Positions 1-13,434 of a DNA stretch of 64,000 bases are shown piece by piece; position 1 is the stretch's first letter, and every line of letters starts with the position of its first letter. The stretch is from Allolobophora icterica (Eukaryota; Annelida; Clitellata; Crassiclitellata; Lumbricidae). The translations under genes were made by a program, and so were the position numbers. The DNA lies in assembly GCA_963556255.1 (NCBI GenBank), contig OY744607.1, positions 1,744,828 to 1,808,827 of the forward strand, in the 5' to 3' direction. Below the pieces are notes generated by a model, which did not search any database, was not told where the DNA came from, and was given only the letters and a program-made list of their open reading frames with translations.

Positions 1-136
1 GAGGTGGAATGCAACGACGGTTACGGATGGAGGCGTTTTCCCGGCATCAGTCGTCACGCTTCGCTGATCTGGTCGCCATATTTCGGCAACGCTAACCCCA
101 ACGAAAAGCTGTACTTTCGGCTGACATTAAACAAAT
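1..136 (+). CDS. Tandem secreted two-domain protein, copy 1, domain exon 2 (5' partial)
   Basis: This is the end of a domain exon that enters from the left edge. Read in frame 1 it gives ECNDGYGWRRFPGISRHASL and then IWSPYFGNANPNEKLYFRL, which aligns with the same part of the exons at 10107-10601 and 17669-18136. The exon ends AACAAAT before a consensus gtaagt donor at 137, in phase 1, as in the other two copies. It joins the cysteine-rich exon at 4206-4465 without breaking frame. The signal-peptide exon and most of the domain are outside the window. The domain looks like a secreted beta-sandwich (galactose-binding-like) module, but I recognise only its pattern, not a named family. The gene appears intact as far as visible. 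Confidence 0.82.
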
Positions 137-1049
137 GTAAGTGTTGGTTGACAGGTGGGCTTAAATTAAATATTGATTGACGCGTAGGTTAAAATTAAAC
201 AGAGGTAGGTTTTGATTGATCGACTATGGTCAATCAAAGGCAGGTATTGATTGAAAGATAGACTTGAAATAAACAAAGCCAGTCTGTTATTGATTGACAG
301 TTAAGCTCATTCGTCTAATTTGAGGAGGATTTTCGTATTAATTCTTTTCGACGCTGTTCTTCGCTGGGGTTCTTGGTGTGTTGTCGTTGTGAACGCTTGT
401 TAAGGGTAAATATATCGCATGTGCATTTATAATAAGTACTATTTCATGGAATCCAGGTTGCGCATTCCTTAGTAGAGCAGAATCAGGGGCGCCCGCAGGC
501 TTAAAAAATTGGACGCACAACAAAGAAATTCAATTTAGATAACATCTAAATGTGTTAACACGCCGTACTGTCGTTTTACAAAACACTGTTATCTGTGAGC
601 ATTTATTTCCGCTCTTGATTAAGCATAATTTAAGAATGTTCTGTTTTGCATGTTATGTAGATGATTCAATTGTTTTCAAAAATATCTATGCGAAGCCTAT
701 AATTCCTTGTGTGGATTTGATTTAGTCTGTGGACGCATGTGCGTCCAGTGCGTCACGTTGCGGGCGCCCCTGAGCAGAATCATACTTTACACAACGTCTC
801 ACAACATATACACATATATACATATCACAATATATATAACATATATATATAATATATGTATATATATTGTTACCTTAATATATGAAATTCACTGCCACCA
901 GCTCTTAAGGACCGGTCTCATTTCGCAAACATTTAGAGTCTTATCTTTATCCAGCTGCCCGCGTTTTTGAAGCGAATTAATTAATTAATGCGATTTAAAT
1001 ATCTGATTAATAATTATATCAATAAATGAAAGTTGCTTGCTAGTTAAGG

Positions 1050-1459
1050 TAAGGTCACCGTCAACGGTCTTGGCAGCATTGGGTGTCGTTAGACAGTGCT
1101 ATAGAAGACGCTATCAAACACTACGAACATTCATCAAATATTTAATTATTCAAATTGAACTATGTTCAGCTGGATGAAGTCTGAATAACAGAAAGCCATA
1201 AAATGACACCTTTTTTAAACGAGAAGCCTTCCTATAATAGGTCGTAACATCACACAAACATTGCCTCTTATTGCAATGATTTAAGTCATAGTATTGGTGC
1301 ATTATGACTAACGAACGGTGAGCACTGTGTAGAATAATTAAACACCTCGTTTAAGGGTCTTATTGGCCGTATATCAAGTTGGTTATCAAGTTGAAATTCA
1401 ATTATATTGTAGCTATCTGTATAATTATTAATTATGTGTATTGAACATTGTTCGTTAAT

Positions 1460-1535
<76 letters not shown>

Positions 1536-1940
1536 TTTATGATAATGCAGGTAAGCTGTGTAAATAAAAAAGACTGGAGAGTATTGGTAGACGTGATGCT
1601 CTCATCCTTTTAATGAGCTCCCTCAGTCATTCAAACTATCGCACACGTTACGATGCTATCCTATCCTTGCGTGGACCACACCTTGCTGGACAAATTTTGA
1701 TTCACTGCTACGCCATGTCCGGTTATGGCAATCATGGCCTCGGCTGCAGGTACTCTGTGTCTCCAATCCGTCAACGGTCTTGGCAGCATCAACAGTTCTA
1801 TACAAGACGCTGTCAAAACTACGCAACATTCTTCGAATATTTAATGATTCAAATCGAACTGTATTCGGCTAGGTGAAGTCTGAACAGCAAAACGCCAGAA
1901 ATGACACCCTTCTAAAATGAAAAGCCTTCCTATAATAAGG
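1050..1940 (+). repeat. Direct duplication of about 180 bp (1063-1245 and 1769-1940)
   Basis: Both segments begin with CGTCAACGGTCTTGGCAGCA and run through a shared series of blocks: a GACGCT(A/G)TCAAA block, an ATTTAAT(T/G)ATTCAAAT block and GCCTTCCTATAATA. They differ by scattered substitutions and small indels. Between them lie ordinary AT-rich sequence and an AT microsatellite. The unit resembles the dispersed GTCAACGG...CACAAGATGTCG family seen further right, so it is probably an old interspersed repeat and not a gene. Confidence 0.6.
1462..1532. repeat. (AT)n microsatellite
   Basis: About 70 bases of uninterrupted alternating A and T inside intron 2 of copy 1. Confidence 0.95.
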
Positions 1941-2002
1941 TCGTTACCCATACAACCCATAGTTAACTGTGCCATGCTCTACCTGAATGTGGTATTGCCA
2001 GT

Positions 2003-2090
2003 CCCAAACCTGGAGAAAGGAGGAGGGCAACGCTAATCAATATTTGTCATGACGCAGTGGCGTTAAACATCAACAAATGAGCCAACCCAT
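2003..2090 (+). repeat. Dispersed repeat B copy (GGAGGAGGGCRACGCTAATC)
   Basis: It contains GCCAGTCCCAAACCTGGAGA, AAGGAGGAGGGCAACGCTAA and a TGGCGTTAAACATCAAC end. The same order of blocks recurs near 25768, 25990, 28560 and 28660, and inverted near 40335 and 57350. It has no coding potential and is probably a short interspersed element. Confidence 0.6.
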
Positions 2091-2544
2091 AATAGTTCAC
2101 AGTTCTTAGTTTGCTGTATTATGCTAACAAACGGTGAGAGTTGCTCAAAATGATAACACACCTCTTTTATGTGCATTGTTCGCCCATATATAAGAGAAAG
2201 TAGACGTCTGTTTAAATCAAAATCAGTTGCGTCTTGTAATTATACGAAGAATATCGTACTTAAAAGGGGTGTGTAAATAAAATAAAAACAAAACACGGTT
2301 TAATGGCTCTATCGAAATTACGAACTTATCTCACATTTTGCTTGTTAACGAATGAGCTGCACTATGTCAAAATACTTTCTGTCGACGGAGCGGCTTTTGT
2401 TACCACAAGATGTCGTTAAACTCTTGATCCATCCATCCGTCCTGTTCAACTCTTCTCGACCTGAGCGACACCCACCTAAGCAGCTGCAAGCGTCCCCTCT
2501 TGATCTGGACCCATGAAAATTGGACTCGGACCTCCTTTTGACTA

Positions 2545-2650
2545 CCCTGTGGAAAAACCCGTCTCACTTGACTCAGCGCTCGTGAATGAGCTTGCGCCTG
2601 CGCTTAACTGTCGAGTAACGCTTTAGAAGTTTAGAGTTTACGATTACGCC
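2545..2650 (-). repeat. Dispersed repeat C fragment
   Basis: Reverse complement of a repeat whose sense form reads AATCGTAA...TTCTAAAGCG...AAGC...CAG...CTTATTCACGAGCGCT. Other copies lie near 5310, 17535, 20420, 55920 (inverted) and 58400. It is non-coding and short. Confidence 0.5.
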
Positions 2651-3104
2651 TACGATGTCATACGAACGTTCAGAACTATTCAGAATAATCGGACACCTCT
2701 TTTAAGAAATGAATACACCCCATAAGTGTGAGCCGACCCGCGGCCTCCATAACTGCTTACTATGTCATCGTGGAACTGTATTATGGACGGTAAAAAGGAT
2801 CAGAATAATTACGCACACCTGCTTTAAGTTTGATGTTAGCCGTGTAAGTGACATCCAAAGCATAGATATACATTAACTGCTTTGCGATAAACCTATATTT
2901 ACGCCACAAGAACGGTATAATCTGTTTAGAATATTTACACCCCTCTTTGAAGTTTGATATTTGCCCTGTAAGTAAAAGCAGTAGAGCGATTACATAACCA
3001 AATCTATGGGTTGCGTTCTTACGTAAGGTAAGGTCAACGTTAAGGGCCCTGACAGCCACAAGATGTCGTTTAGCAATGGAAACAGCAGCAGTTCTCTATT
3101 AACA

Positions 3105-4130
<1,026 letters not shown>

Positions 4131-4205
4131 TATATAAATCGTCTTGGTATATACATGCATGCATAGTCCATTACTGTGAAGTTTACCGTTGTATTTGTCT
4201 TTTAG

Positions 4206-4465
4206 ATGCTCTGCGTCGAAACTTCGACTGGATTGTATCGGAACAGGTGGTGAAAGGGATAACCGATTGTTTCCACAGCAGACGCATCCAGTGCGCCTCT
4301 AGCTGCTCCCAGAGGACGTCACTCTGTGCTGGCTTCCAGCACCACAAAGCCACAGACACCTGTTGCCTCCTTTCGGTTGCTCAGCTTGAGATTGGCGGCA
4401 GGATGCAAGCGGCAGGATGGAAGATCTGGTCGTCCATAATTCCCAATGAACCCAGCTGTTGTTAA
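4206..4465 (+). CDS. Copy 1, cysteine-rich C-terminal exon 3
   Basis: The exon follows the acceptor tttgtcttttag in phase 1 and ends at TAA 4463-4465. It encodes ALRRNFDWIVSEQVVKGITD, then CFHSRRIQCASSCSQRTSLC and AGFQHHKATDTCC, ending PNEPSCC. The cysteine spacing and the GFQHHK..DTCCLL stretch resemble a PAN/Apple-like module, an inference from pattern only. It is one codon longer than the same exon in copies 2 and 3 (PSCC against PCC or TCC). No stop or frameshift is visible. With 1-136 it gives 131 residues of a secreted protein probably near 260 residues in full. Confidence 0.82.
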
Positions 4466-4469
4466 ACAC

Positions 4470-4720
4470 CTCTGATTGGTCGCAACTTGCGCTAAAAATA
4501 GCTCATATTGGTCAGGACTTATGTCGATTGAAAACTCTGATTGGTCTAAACTTGTGTTTATTAATAGCTGTGATTGGTCGGAACATGGGTTGATTTTGAT
4601 ATCTCCGATTGGTCGGAACTTGCGTTAATGTAAACTCTAATTGGTTGGTACTTCTGTTTAAGAAATCTCTGATAGGTTGTAATTTTGGCTAGGCATTTCT
4701 GATTGGTCAGATAATGTGTG
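4470..4720 (+). repeat. ATTGG minisatellite directly after copy 1
   Basis: About seven degenerate units of roughly 35 bases of the form CTGATTGGTCGGAACTTGTG plus TTGATTAATAGCT. It begins within a few bases of the stop codon. The same array follows copies 2 and 3. Each unit holds ATTGG, the complement of a CCAAT box. Confidence 0.8.
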
Positions 4721-4737
4721 GAAATTGTAGGCTAAAT

Positions 4738-4970
4738 AATCGTCATCATCGTCGTCGTCATTATCATCATCACTATCATCGTCATCATCATCATAATCTT
4801 CATGATCAATTATCATCATCATCGTCGTCGTCCTCCTCCTCTTCATCATCGTCATCATAATCATCATCGTCGTCGTCCTCCTCTTCATCATCGTCATCAT
4901 AATCATCATCGTCGTCGTCCTCCTCTTCATCATCGTCATCATAATCATCATCATCGTCATCATAACATTG
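4738..4970. repeat. ATC/GTC trinucleotide array with 42-45 bp higher-order units
   Basis: Imperfect ATC and GTC triplets. From 4820 to 4955 a unit built from ATCATCGTCGTCGTCCTCCT, CTTCATCATCGTCATCATAA and short spacers repeats about three times. It makes poly-acidic shadow frames on the - strand but no supportable gene. An equivalent array follows each gene copy. Confidence 0.9.
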
Positions 4971-5309
4971 CGTAATAGAAGAACAACTAGAATAACATAA
5001 CAGCATAGCATTACATAAATGTGTTTCCAAAGACATTAAGTTTTCGTTCGTGTTAGAACATTACCGCCATCTGGAGGGAACTCCGCAGCCAAACTTATCC
5101 ACAACTCTTCACCTTCTGCATTTGATATCCGCCACCCCCAATGCTCCTTTCAGTTCCTAAATGAATGACATCTGTCTCTGGGTGGTTGGTCTAGGCTTAG
5201 ACAATTCACTACTTTCTCTGGCAGTTTAATTTTGCTTCATTTGCCAAGTGGAGCTTGTGTATAAAAAATCTGTGTACTAAAAATCGCGTCTGCGCTATCC
5301 GTAAACTGC

Positions 5310-5510
5310 AAATTTGTAAAGTGTAACTCGAAAGCTAAGCACAGGGTACCAGCCTATTCACGAGTGCTACGTCAAGTCAGAGGGGTTATCCAGAGGTCTG
5401 TCAAAGAGAGATCCAAATGCTGTTGCCAGGGTATCAGAAGCCTTGAGAAAGGGACAGAGTAGGTGATAAGACGGACGAGAAGAATGTTAGTTTAGTTTCG
5501 CTGCATTCGC
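5310..5510 (+). repeat. Dispersed repeat C copy
   Basis: Contains CTAAGCACAGGGTACCAGCC, TATTCACGAGTGCTACGTC and GTCAGAGGGGTTATCCAGAG. It is homologous to 20420-20600 in the same relative position after copy 3, so here it is part of the duplicated block. Confidence 0.55.
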
Positions 5511-5552
5511 AAGGTGGATCTCATCTCAGCAAATCCGTGCACTAATCATCTC

Positions 5553-5815
5553 GTCTCGATAGTGTAGTGGTTAGCGTGTTGAGCTGTCAATCGTGATGTA
5601 GAGGGTTCAAATCCTCTCCAGGGCAGAAATTTTATTCCAGATTTCTACTACGCCTGCGGCCACTATCCAACTCAGTTATAATGAGTACACTGACCGTACA
5701 CTGTCGGTGGGAAGATGAGGGAGAGGACTGGCCACCAGCCCTCGCAAGCCGAGGCTAAGAAAATGAAGTAGCTATCACTTCATACTCATTGCAGTCTCAG
5801 AGCTAGCTTAAGGGA
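5553..5815 (+). mobile_element. tRNA-derived SINE
   Basis: The head reads GATAGTGTAGTGGTTAGC (box A like), and about 35 bases on GAGGGTTCAAATCCTCTCC (box B like), the internal polymerase III promoter layout of a tRNA gene. The body has the blocks ATAATGAGTACACTGACCG, TACACTGTCGGTGGGAAGAT and AGCCGAGGCTAAGAAAA. The same body occurs without a head at 37640-37790. A proper acceptor stem is not obvious, so I call it a SINE and not a tRNA gene. Confidence 0.7.
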
Positions 5816-5884
5816 CTGCTCTACTTCTTCTTTTCCTACACTAATGCATTTCACATTGTCTCTTCCATCAGTAGCACAAGCACT

Positions 5885-5960
5885 TGCATACATACATACA
5901 TAAATACATACATACATACGTGCATACATACATACAGACAGACAGATACAGACAAACAAG
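5885..5960. repeat. (CATA)n and GACAGA microsatellite
   Basis: Short imperfect CATA repeats passing into CAGACAGACAGATACAGA. Confidence 0.85.
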
Positions 5961-6049
5961 CTAGATAGCGGCTGACGAGGAAGAGGAGAGAATTGGAAAA
6001 TTCTACACAAACAACCCAACAGCTTTGCACCTACGCTCTTGAAACCCAC

Positions 6050-6540
6050 TTATAGGCACGGACATCAACATTTCTATAGCGCCTTTTGTACGGACCTCTC
6101 CGAGGATTTATTATTTATCGACTATTCAAATGTGACGTAGTCGTTCTGGTTCAGTGATTTCCGTTACGTTTTGCGGCCCCAGTCTCGAATCGTTGCGTCC
6201 AACACTTTCAGTGTTATTCCAACTTCCGTCTATCCATTGAACACCATCTCGTCAACTTCCACACACTTGAAAAAGAATGGCTTGATTCGATCGGTCGTGG
6301 ACGTAGGCTGGCATTTTCAACCGTGGCACTCTGGTTTACAAATACGCCTTCTGCCAATACAAGACCACGTCTACTTCAGCTCCATTCTGTTCCATTGTCA
6401 TTCTTTCCAATTAGATTCTATCATATTCTAATCTATCATATTCTAATCTATCATATTCTAATAAACTCCATGTCCTAATCTATCTTTGGATATACTATTA
6501 TATTGCAATAGCTGTAACCCGTGAAAAATCACGGTATGTA
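6050..6540. other. Intergenic DNA, no gene seen
   Basis: I see no exon or element with support here. An 18-bp unit (ATTCTAATCTATCAT) repeats about three times at 6420-6465. Open frames in the region are short and have no recognisable pattern. Confidence 0.5.
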
Positions 6541-6559
6541 AACTTAGTTTAGAAACTTT

Positions 6560-7312
6560 AATGTCAGTCAGTCAATCGGAAAATCCGCTGTTGCTAACAC
6601 CAGCTTTGTTTTACTCGCAAGATGACACCAGCGTTGCAAGTGGACTTCTTAATACCAAGGACCATTAATGCATAGATGTTGATGAGAAAATCTGCAGAGA
6701 GCCACGGACAAAATTTCTGAATCTGTTCTGCATGGATGGACCGATATTCATTGTTTTAAGCTTTGTAGCTGGGCCATTATGTGGCGCATTTCAAGAAGCT
6801 CTCGAAAGCATTGTTATCACACTTTTGATTGCAGTCGGGCCATTACGCGTGTAGGATATAGCATGCTTATTTATATGGCGCCTTTTCAGAGAGGACCGTT
6901 AATGCCTCTTTAACAGAGAGTACACGCTATCATCTCGATGGCGGATTCCAAACACATTCGGTTACGGCTGAAGGCTCTTCTCGATGCATTAGTCGTCACG
7001 CTTGAATAAAGGCAATGGCAACAACGATTATATACTGGTGATATCTCAGATGTGTTGGTATTTACGAAAGCTGGACCGTATCGAGCGATAGGCCTACCTG
7101 AGTTGCTTCGTGGCAAAGGATTACCATCTGAAAGTGATGTTTTAAAGAGTGCTTGAATTGCATTGTATTGTGGCTTGAAGCTAAATATTCTAAAAGGGAA
7201 TTTCATGACTTACAACGGAACTGACAAATTTGCAACCTTACTTATTGATTTGCAACGAAATTACGTGGCTTACAACGGAATTGTGTGACTTGCAATTGAC
7301 TACTGTGACGCG
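6560..7312 (+). repeat. Upstream flank of copy 2, duplicated upstream of copy 3
   Basis: This segment is clearly homologous to 15780-16642. Shared blocks include ACGCCAGCGTTACAAGTSGA, TTTAAGCTTTGTAGCTGGGC, CGGGCCATTACGCGTGTAGG and ATGCATTAGTCGTCACGCTT. It ends in degenerate repeats of GACTTGCAACGGAA just before the start codon in both copies. It probably includes the promoter and 5' UTR of the gene. No TATA or initiator element can be singled out. Confidence 0.65.
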
Positions 7313-7358
7313 ATGGCTTCGTTTGGACGAATCCTTGCGCTTGCTTTGAGCATTGTTG
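7313..7358 (+). CDS. Copy 2, signal-peptide exon 1
   Basis: The exon encodes MASFGRILALALSIV plus one base and is followed by a GTAAGT donor. It is a short hydrophobic start typical of a secretion signal. The homologous exon in copy 3 (16643-16688) encodes MSSFQRILVLALCNI and ends at the same place and phase. Both join in phase to the domain exon, which begins with TG after a cag acceptor, so the split codon becomes GTG (Val). The exon was found by comparing copies and by phase. It is too short to stand on its own, but the two-copy match makes it convincing. Confidence 0.8.
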
Positions 7359-7895
7359 GTAAGTCTGTCATTTTGCCTCGTTCCATATCGTTCCACCTGG
7401 TTGCACAGCCGGGTTTTAGAGGTTGGCCCAAATCTGTGATTCTGTTGTTTTTGGAGCTTCATCTACCTACACCGTTGCGCTCTCTAAAACTACGGCTTCA
7501 GATATACTCTTTCGTGTCGCCTAAAATATTCCAGCACAGGGCCAAAAAATGGTGGTTACCGAACATCACTGTCTCAATACGAAGTAACGCCTATGTGTCT
7601 ACCTAAATACACACCTATGAATAAGATTCTGTAATAACGTAACACTTACTTAGGAGAGGTTCGTAGGGTCGGTGTGTAAATTTCAAGTTACAGGTATTTT
7701 TATGAAACTCTTCAGCAAGAAATAGTTAAGCGAACATTTTCGGCAAATCTTGAGACGCTCCTCCTAATGTGGCCACGTTTCAGCGCCTGTTTGTCAGACA
7801 CCAAAAATGTTCAGCGACGGTGCTTTCCTGAGGTAGTAAATAGGCGCTATATTAAGTGTCTTCATACATACACACATACATGCATATATACATCT

Positions 7896-9476
<1,581 letters not shown>

Positions 9477-9496
9477 GTAGTAATGTTACAATACTT

Positions 9497-9710
9497 TTAT
9501 GACGCATTTATTAAGCGCCACTTTCTAATGACGAAGCATCCATCGATGGCGCTGAACCATTGTGAGTAAAGAAATTGTTCAAGGTCCCAACCCAGTAACC
9601 GTTTCAGAGGAGGCACTTCGAACCCGTCCTCTCCGTGTTCCACGTCGACCACTCTAACCAATCGGCTACCGTGTCCCGTCCTAAACATAATCTCGAAATT
9701 TCTAAAGCGC
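9497..9710 (-). mobile_element. tRNA-like SINE, shared with copy 3
   Basis: On the - strand it reads CACGGTAGCCGATTGGTTAG (box A like), then about 40 bases later GGACGGGTTCGAAGTGCC (box B like). The tail contains CATCGATGGCGCTGAACCAT when read on +. A near-identical copy lies at 17330-17550 in the same intron of copy 3, so it predates the duplication. A third copy is at 61955-62100. Confidence 0.65.
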
Positions 9711-10106
9711 TACTTAAAGCCTTAGCTAAGATGTGTTCTTTATTTAAGATACTTATTTAGTTTAGATGTGTTCTTTACTTAAGATGTCTTCTTTAGTTAA
9801 GGTATGGTAGTTCTAAAGTTATGCTCTTTAGTTAAGATAGTTCTTTAGTTTAGATGTATTCTTGAGTTCGGTGTAGAATACTCGTCTCCGGCAGAATAGC
9901 CGCACTCCACAGCGAAGTAGGAGTCTTTTCCATGAATTGCTCCAACTGAGTAAAAGTACATAAAACAAAATAAGGGCATCTGTCTTACATTCACATCACG
10001 AGTGCTGCGTACTGTCAATGTCAGACCGATGTATGTCATTATCTCTGCGGATATAATGACATAGACATCGGTTCTTCCTCATTTATGTTGGTTTGTATTT
10101 ATTCAG

Positions 10107-10601
10107 TGTACTCGTTAAGTCCACCTCCGCCCGTAGGTTCTACCACGACCCAACGACCTCTACGTATCGGCAATGACCTTACCATCAACGTCGACGACCG
10201 CATAACTGAGCTCTACCTGGACGGCGTCCGGGTATGGACCCTCCCGAACGCAGATGCCTGGAACATTCCAGACAGAATTCCTCTGCCAGACGATACCAAA
10301 GTGATAGCCGTCCTCGGCGAGAATTTAATGGGGGTTGCAGTTATGGTGGCCTCCGACCTGGGCGGCAGGGTGCTCTCGGACCGTCTCTGGAAGTACAGCA
10401 CCGTTTATTTTCCTAACTGGATGGATGTGGACTTTGACGACGGGGCCTGGAATAGCTCGTTCGAGGTGGAATACAACGACGGCTACAGATGGATGCGTTT
10501 TCCCGGCATCAGTCGTCACGCTTCGCTGATCTGGTCACCGAATTACTTCAACTTTGAAACCAGCGACAATAAACTGTACTTTCGGCTGAGACTAAACAAA
10601 A
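10107..10601 (+). CDS. Copy 2, main domain exon 2
   Basis: The exon begins after tgtatttattcag and ends AACAAAA before gtaggt, both in phase 1. It starts with a Pro-rich linker (YSLSPPPPVGSTTTQRPL) and continues into a domain shared with copy 3: GNDLTINVDDRITELYLDGV, TKVIAVLGEN, VASDLGGRVLSD, LWKYSTVYFPNW, DDGAWNSS, SRHASLIWSPNYF and KLYFRLRL. The repeated aromatic/Asp pattern suggests a galactose-binding-like beta sandwich, by analogy only. Joined to 7313-7358 and 12044-12300 it makes a 265-residue protein. The signal peptide implies secretion. Tandem copies and divergent loops suggest a recognition or defence role, which is speculation. Confidence 0.85.
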
Positions 10602-12043
10602 GTAGGTGTTGGTTGACAGGTGGGCTAACAATCAAATAAAATTAGGTGATGATTGGTAGGTAAGCTCAGATTGAAAAAGGTCGGTATTGATTGACATGTA
10701 GGCTCAAATTAAACAACGGTAGTTGTTGGTTGACAGGTCGACTAGGACTAGTCAAAGGCAGGTGTTGATCAACAGATAGATTGGAAATAAACAAAGCCAG
10801 TTATTGATTGACAGTTAGGGTTATTGGACCACGTCTTCCTAACCTATATCACGGGTACATCGGACTACAGTTCAAATCTCCTTTGAACTGGAAGGGCTTT
10901 TAGTTAATCATCCAATATTGATTATTTCTGCTGCCTCTGAAAACAAAAGCAACTCTTTTAAATCAACCATGAGAGGCAGCCTATGAGTATGAAGTGTTAG
11001 CGATCATTTGTTTAGCCTCGGCATATGATGGTAATGACCCATTTCACATTGACCCAACGACCCACTGACCAATTGACCATTGACCCAGTGCTCCACTGAT
11101 CTTGTCCTCATCCTATCGTCCATCTGATCATCACACATCTATTTTGCACCTTTCCCAAAACATTTTCTCATATAATTATGTCACTATATTTCACCGTGAC
11201 GTCACGTTACTCTAGATCATCGCTAATCTAATCTAATGACTTCTGTAGCGCCTTTGTCCTAATGTACAGGACATCAGTCGATGACTACAGTGACTTTGTC
11301 TGCATCAATTACCTGATCATTCAGGCAAGGCAGTCCTCCTACGCACTTCGGGTTTTGAGATCACAAGGGCTTTCGGGGGACTGTTTATATTCGCTGAGGT
11401 GCGCACCACTACACTGTATACTTGGCAGGATGCTTTATTGCTCGCCTGTGTGTTGGGGTTTTTGCGAGCGGGCAGGAGCAGGAGGCCCTGGAGGAAATGA
11501 TCCGGAGGCTGGTGTGATAGAGGTACTTGCCTTCATCAACCCGCACATTTGAGGCACTTTGCAATAATGCTGACGTTAGTCTCATTGCTAGCATGTTGCA
11601 CTATCCTTGCCATGTGTTACATGCAATGCTGCCGCCGATTAAGCACAGTCGCTACTCTCTGTGGCCACGACCCCATAACCGTGAGCTTCCTAGGTACGGC
11701 AACTTGCCTGAAAAATGCTTCTTTGATAATTCAAATAACTATGTTCTCCAATGATCTCACTACCTTACTCCCCTCTTCTCCTATCCTTCTTATGTCTCAC
11801 TTGATTCGTAATAATTCTATCTTTATATAATTGGTCATAGTGCTTGATTGTAATATGTTTACCATGTACAGCGCTGTGCGTTTGCTAGTGCTTTTCAGGA
11901 AAGAATATACTTACTTGTTGTAAAGGCCCTGTGTAAAGCGTTTTGGTATAAACATGCATGCATAGTCCACTGCTGTGAAGTTTACCCTCTTTACTGACGC
12001 CAGAAGCGTTGTAATCGATTATTTAGATATATTTGTCTTTTAG
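10602..12043 (+). other. Intron 2 of copy 2
   Basis: Opens with gtaggt and the same TTGATTGACAGGTAGGCT motifs as copies 1 and 3, and closes with tttgtcttttag. Between them are a short CCCAYTGACC-type repeat run (11035-11110) and the retrotransposon remnant at 11262-11925. Confidence 0.6.
11262..11925 (+). mobile_element. Decayed non-LTR retrotransposon 3' end in intron 2 of copy 2
   Basis: Broken frames carry ARQSSYALRVLRSQGLSGDC, GRMLYCSPVCWGF, then CNNADVSLIASMLHY and YSLWPRPHNRELPRYGN, all typical of the C-terminal end of a CR1/Jockey-type reverse transcriptase. The tail is CATGTACAGCGCTGTGCGTT and AAGAATATACTTACT. It matches 3105-4130 in copy 1. Copy 3 shows only plain intron at the equivalent place (around 18960-19100). 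Confidence 0.7.
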
Positions 12044-12300
12044 ATGTTCTGCGTAGAAACTTCGATTTGGTTGAATCGGATCAGATGGTGCAAGGGATAA
12101 CTGACTGTTTCCGCAGCCGACGCATCCAGTGCGCCTCTAGCTGCTCCCAGAGGACGTCACTCTGTGCTGGCTTCCAGCACAACAAAGCCACCGACACCTG
12201 TTGCCTCCTCTCGGTTGCTGACCTTGATAATGGCGGCAGGATGCAAGCGGCAGGATGGAAGATCTGGTCTTCAATAGTTCTCAATGAACCCTGTTGCTAA
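12044..12300 (+). CDS. Copy 2, cysteine-rich exon 3
   Basis: Starts in phase 1 after the acceptor ending at 12043 and stops at TAA 12298-12300. It encodes VLRRNFDLVESDQMVQGITD, CFRSRRIQCASSCSQRTSLC, AGFQHNKATDTCC and a final NEPCC. Nine or so cysteines with a PAN/Apple-like arrangement suggest a disulfide-stabilised extracellular module. The WKIW motif near the end is kept in all three copies. It completes the 265-residue copy 2 protein. Confidence 0.85.
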
Positions 12301-12304
12301 GCAG

Positions 12305-12480
12305 CTTAGATTGGACACAATTTACTCTTATAAAAGCTTTTATTGGTCAGGACTCGTGTCGTTTAAATTTCTGACTGGTCGGAACTTGTGTTAATAAAAA
12401 GTTTAACTGGCTGTTTAAAAGAGCTCTGATTGGTTGTAATTCTTTTTGCTAGGCAACTCTGATTGGTCAGATAATGTGTT
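12305..12480 (+). repeat. ATTGG minisatellite after copy 2
   Basis: About five degenerate units with (T/A)CTGATTGGTC and GGAACTTGTG cores, starting at the stop codon. It is shorter than the arrays after copies 1 and 3. Confidence 0.75.
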
Positions 12481-12495
12481 GGAACTGTAGGCTAA

Positions 12496-12605
12496 ATAAT
12501 CGTCATCATCGTCAGCATCATCATCATCATAATCATCATCATCATCATAATCTTCATGATCAATTGTCGTTATCATCGTCCTCCTCATCATCTTTATCAT
12601 GACAT
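12496..12605. repeat. ATC/GTC trinucleotide array after copy 2
   Basis: Imperfect ATC/GTC triplets in the same place as 4738-4970 and 19805-20110. Confidence 0.85.
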
Positions 12606-12809
12606 TACGGAATTGAACAACAACTAAAATAACATAACAGCATAGCATAACATTTAAGTCTTTCTCAAACACATTAAATTTTTGTTCGTGTTAGAACACG
12701 ACCGCCATCCAGAAGGAAAATTCCGCGGCCAAACTACTCTACAACTCTTTAGGGCCTACCTTTTGGATTTGAGAATTTCCTCCCAAATGCTACTTTCAGA
12801 TCCTATTAA

Positions 12810-13430
12810 TTTACATCCAGGGACCTGCTAATAATAATAATAATAATCTTCGTTTAATATCTTCAAACTGATAATAACGCAGTATGATTACAAATCAGCA
12901 TGAACGGATGATCACAAGTTATTACAGGAGTCGAATTTAACTTACACGGCAGCCATGCAAGGCGCCCATCACGTCCTACATCTCATTTTTGACAAAGCGC
13001 CATGTCGCGAATGAAAGGCTGAGTGTACCTAAATTTTTGGGGAGGTTGCGGGAAGCGATCCCGCTACCTCTTGCTCTTCACGCCAGTGATGTTACCACTA
13101 CTCTATGGACCCCCTATTCACAAATTTTCAGTCGAATCGAATCTCGAATCGAATCAGCGGGTACCAATTTGATATTCTTGAGGCGTGATTGCACAGGCAA
13201 TACCACAATATCAATATATCAATAACTTTTCTTCAGTTTAAAAACAATTAAACTAAATATTAATCTAATTGACAGAATTAAAAATAACACAAAAATCTAT
13301 GAGTCAAGTAAGTAAGTAAGTAAGTAAGTATATTCTCAATTTACCAATTGCATAACCGCACTTTGGTGTATATACAGCTACGCTGAGTATAAGATTCTAA
13401 TTACAAAGCCCTTTCTTCCCCATATGCATC
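12810..13430. other. Intergenic DNA, no gene seen
   Basis: AT-rich sequence with a short TAA run near 12830 and an AAGT run near 13305. No supportable exon or element. Confidence 0.5.
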
Positions 13431-13434
13431 ACTG

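Noticed and set aside
5553..5626. Possible tRNA gene
   Set aside because: Box A and B words are present, but I cannot fold a proper acceptor stem and the body matches a dispersed SINE at 37640.
9600..9690. Possible - strand tRNA gene
   Set aside because: tRNA-like boxes, but the unit recurs at 17450 and 62000 with SINE tails and lacks a matching acceptor stem.
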